Position numbers and translations under genes: made by a program. 64,000 nucleotides of DNA from CAWBOY01 sp963790585. Its GTDB lineage: Bacteria > Planctomycetota > Planctomycetia > Gemmatales > Gemmataceae. Position 1 is the stretch's first letter. Every line of letters begins with the position of its first letter. Where the stretch lies: contig CAWBOY010000002.1 in NCBI GenBank assembly GCA_963790585.1, positions 1,116,001-1,180,000 on the forward strand. The letters run 5' to 3'. Below the pieces are notes generated by a model that did not search any database, had not been told where the DNA came from, and saw only the letters and a list, made by a program, of their open reading frames with translations. Below, piece by piece: positions 62,042 through 64,000 of the stretch.

Positions 62042-63899
62042 GTCCTCAAGCAAGCGAAGCCCCCGTCGCTTTTCTCTCGAAATATCGTGAAAAACTCGAA
62101 ATCCCTCGCTCTTTCTGCGGTGTTTAATGATTTGCCGGTCAAAACACACCCAAGAAGAAAAGGAATTTCGAGTGAAAGCCAAGATACAACGCCAACTGGC
62201 CAAACGCAAGCGTCGCATCACTCGTCGACTCGACAAAACCAAGCTCGGCCGCGTCGATCGGCCGATGTTTCGAGCCGCCAACATCCACTACGATATTGCC
62301 GAACGCGATCGTGGCACGGCACACGGCGGCATTGGGGCCTTCCACAAACTCGCACGCTGGCTCAAACTGCCCGAGACCATCGACCAGAAGTTGCATCTGC
62401 TCAAAGTCCACCTGCCCTACCACGAGTCCGATCACGTGCTTAATCTGGCCTACAACGCCCTGTGTGAGGGCACCTGCCTCCAGGACATCGAGCTACGCCG
62501 CAACGACGAGGTCTTTCTCGATGCCCTCGACGCCCAACGTATTCCCGACCCGACCACCTCTGGAGATTTCTGCCGTCGTTTCCAACCGGAGCATATCCAC
62601 ATCCTGCAAAATGTATTTCACGAAGCCCGCCTCAAAGCGTGGGCCGAACAACCAGTGGATTTCTTCCGCCGTGCCACCATCGACATGGATGGAGTCCTCG
62701 TGGAAACTACCGGTCGATGCAAACAGGGCATGGACATCTCCTACGACGGCACTTGGGGTTATCACGCCTTGCTGTTATCCTTGGCGGAAACCAACGAAGT
62801 GTTGAGCATCGTCAACCGTTCCGGTAACCGTCCCTCGCACGAGGGAGCGGCCACGGAGGTGGATCGCTGTTTGGAGGTTTGCTTTCGTGGTGGCTTTCAG
62901 CAAGTATTCCTCCGAGGCGACACCGCATTTTCACAAACGGAACACCTGGATCGCTGGAATGCGGACAAGCGTGTTCGCTTTATCTTTGGCTACGACAACA
63001 TGGAGAATGTCCGCACCTTGGCCCATGATCTGCCGGAAAGAATCTGGAAAACGCTGGCACGTCCTCTGCAATACCAACCAAAGAACAGTCCGCGACGACG
63101 TCCGGACAAGGTCAAGGATCGGATCGTGCGCGAGCGTGAGTTTGAGGTCCTGCGCCTCCAAGCGGAGGAGGTGGCCGAGTTCAACTACCAGCCTACCGCC
63201 TGTCGCGAGACGTACCGCATGATCGTGGTACGTAAGAAGATCACCCATGAAAAAGGCAATGTCTTGTTGTTTCCCGAGGTACGTTACTTCTTCTATCTGA
63301 CTAACGATTGGCTACGCGAGCCGGACGAGATCGTGTTGGATGCCAACGACCGCTGCGATCAGGAGAACCTGTTGGCTCAACTGCTGCATGGCTGTTGGGC
63401 CTTACGGGCAGGGTTGGACAATTTGACCAGCAATTGGGCCTACATGGTGATGACGGCGTTGGCCTGGAACCTAAAGGCCTGGTTCACGTTGCTGATCCCG
63501 GTACAGCCTGGACGTTGGCGGGAACACCACCAGAAACAAAAACAGTGGGTGTTGGGTCTGGAGTTCCGCACCTTTGTCCAGGCGTTTGTGCGAATGCCGT
63601 GCCAGTTAATTCGTAGCGGTCGTCGCCTGCTCTATCGGTTGCTCTCGTGGAATCCTTACCAAACGATCTTCTTCCGCGTGTTCGAGTCGTTGCGATGCTG
63701 ATCCAGCAATCTGAAGTCGGAGTCCGGATGCTCCGATCCGCCGCGACCCATCCAGCGTAGTCCGCAGAAAGGAAACTTGCCCATGAGCAACGTCTCAATT
63801 GCGCTTCAGCGCTGTCGCCATCGACAGCCCGAGGAAGGTGCGCCTTCAAGAGCCGGTACACGAAGTTCGCGAGAGGCATTCGCATTCGCTTGTTTGAGG
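62042..63899 (+). mobile_element. IS1380-family element, copy 2 (intact)
   Basis: 1,858 bp, same as copy 1 but plus orientation, ends GTCCTCAAGCAAGCGAAG and CTTGTTTGAGG. Left flank ATAA, right flank CCTA. Its right-hand duplication matches the flank of copy 1 at 42,913-42,916 (TAGG in the plus strand). Confidence 0.93.
62127..63701 (+). CDS. IS1380-family transposase
   Basis: 524 aa. DDE domain of the IS1380 type: RRATIDMDGVLVETTGRCKQGMDISYDGTWGYHALLLSLAETNEVLSIV (first Asp region), VFLRGDTAFSQTEHLDRW (second), and LLAQLLHGCWALRAGLDNLTSNWAYMVMTALAWNLKAW near the end. The frame is complete, so this copy can serve both. The start could also be an internal GTG near 62,172 (VKAKIQRQLAKRKRR). Confidence 0.95.
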   Translation: MICRSKHTQEEKEFRVKAKIQRQLAKRKRRITRRLDKTKLGRVDRPMFRAANIHYDIAERDRGTAHGGIGAFHKLARWLKLPETIDQKLHLLKVHLPYHESDHVLNLAYNALCEGTCLQDIELRRNDEVFLDALDAQRIPDPTTSGDFCRRFQPEHIHILQNVFHEARLKAWAEQPVDFFRRATIDMDGVLVETTGRCKQGMDISYDGTWGYHALLLSLAETNEVLSIVNRSGNRPSHEGAATEVDRCLEVCFRGGFQQVFLRGDTAFSQTEHLDRWNADKRVRFIFGYDNMENVRTLAHDLPERIWKTLARPLQYQPKNSPRRRPDKVKDRIVREREFEVLRLQAEEVAEFNYQPTACRETYRMIVVRKKITHEKGNVLLFPEVRYFFYLTNDWLREPDEIVLDANDRCDQENLLAQLLHGCWALRAGLDNLTSNWAYMVMTALAWNLKAWFTLLIPVQPGRWREHHQKQKQWVLGLEFRTFVQAFVRMPCQLIRSGRRLLYRLLSWNPYQTIFFRVFESLRC

Positions 63900-63903
63900 C
63901 CTA

Positions 63904-64000
63904 GGTAGGCTAAAAACTCAGCCAAGCAACGCTGACCTGCGCCAGCAAGCGCTACAGCTGGGCCGGACGTATTCAAACTTGACTAGGGATCAGAAAGGGG
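63904..64000 (+). pseudogene. 3' part of the small membrane-anchored protein (continues past the window)
   Basis: GRLKTQPSNADLRQQALQLGRTYSNLTRDQKG follows CCTA and is the continuation of 43,050-42,913 (DAFQAYQEGL). The frame is open to the window edge. It resembles LNVLKQDPHNPDARERTLAKGRVYA in the SHOCT-type protein at 43,117-43,555. Confidence 0.8.

Noticed and set aside
61522..62127. A 201-aa frame across the structured repeat and the isochorismatase start
   Set aside because: It reads through palindromes, an IS end and a start codon of a real gene in another frame; no homology.

Overview
The window looks like a planctomycete chromosome, most likely Gemmatales/Pirellulales-like. The reasons are the families present: DUF1549/DUF1553, DUF1501, DUF1080 and DUF4432 proteins, secreted squalene-cyclase-repeat proteins, a SHOCT-type small membrane protein, and long palindromic repeats ending many intergenic gaps. 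Taxonomy is inferred from gene content only.

Positions 1-38.7 kb are ordinary core and metabolic sequence. In order: a cytochrome-like DUF1553 protein (partial); proC-guaA-dapF; DUF2752 and a lipoprotein; a CDGSH protein; holB; a POT peptide transporter with a large extra domain; DUF4432; DUF1080; an Fpg/Nei glycosylase; a PadR/HAAS pair with a clear promoter-operator; a Tat-exported phospholipase C; two squalene-cyclase-fold secreted proteins; small membrane protein-ligA-pyrB; ndk; an esterase; an acyl-ACP desaturase-like protein; DUF1501; an ADP-ribosyltransferase-like gene with an unknown partner; a sigma-factor remnant; DUF58-DUF4129; an acetamidase; a dehydrogenase; and a glucose/sorbosone dehydrogenase-like protein. 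Several of these genes (dapF, DUF1080, ligA, esterase, sigma factor, isochorismatase, SHOCT protein) carry single-base frameshifts. That pattern suggests either sequencing indels or real decay; the window alone cannot decide.

Positions 38.8-64 kb are a transposon graveyard that can be read layer by layer. IS630 sits in a DUF4385 gene. Two inverted 1,858-bp IS1380 copies (41,055-42,912 and 62,042-63,899) flank about 19 kb. Their target duplications are crossed, and two genes are split so that each half lies at the opposite IS copy. Re-inverting the segment restores an isochorismatase-family gene and a small membrane-protein gene, so the segment has inverted by recombination between the IS copies (or been mis-assembled there).

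Inside the inverted segment a TIR-domain gene is cut by three independent insertions: an IS5-type element, an IS701/IS4-like element and an ISAzo13 element. Removing them with one target duplication each rebuilds an uninterrupted 304-aa protein, a TIR domain followed by a winged-helix-like tail. The IS5 element is itself cut by a 4,281-bp IS21-like element that carries a ParB-like gene and a paired-cysteine-cluster gene ahead of istA/istB; this is the best candidate for an undescribed system. The IS701-like element is cut by a second IS630. Further right, a REP-associated tyrosine transposase gene, flanked by its own palindromic repeats, is split by ISAs1. Terminase-like genes and two 3' tRNA-Ser fragments point to an old integrated phage or island.

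An about 101-bp three-arm repeat occurs at 4.9 kb and 61.7 kb with identical arm spacing and diverged filler.
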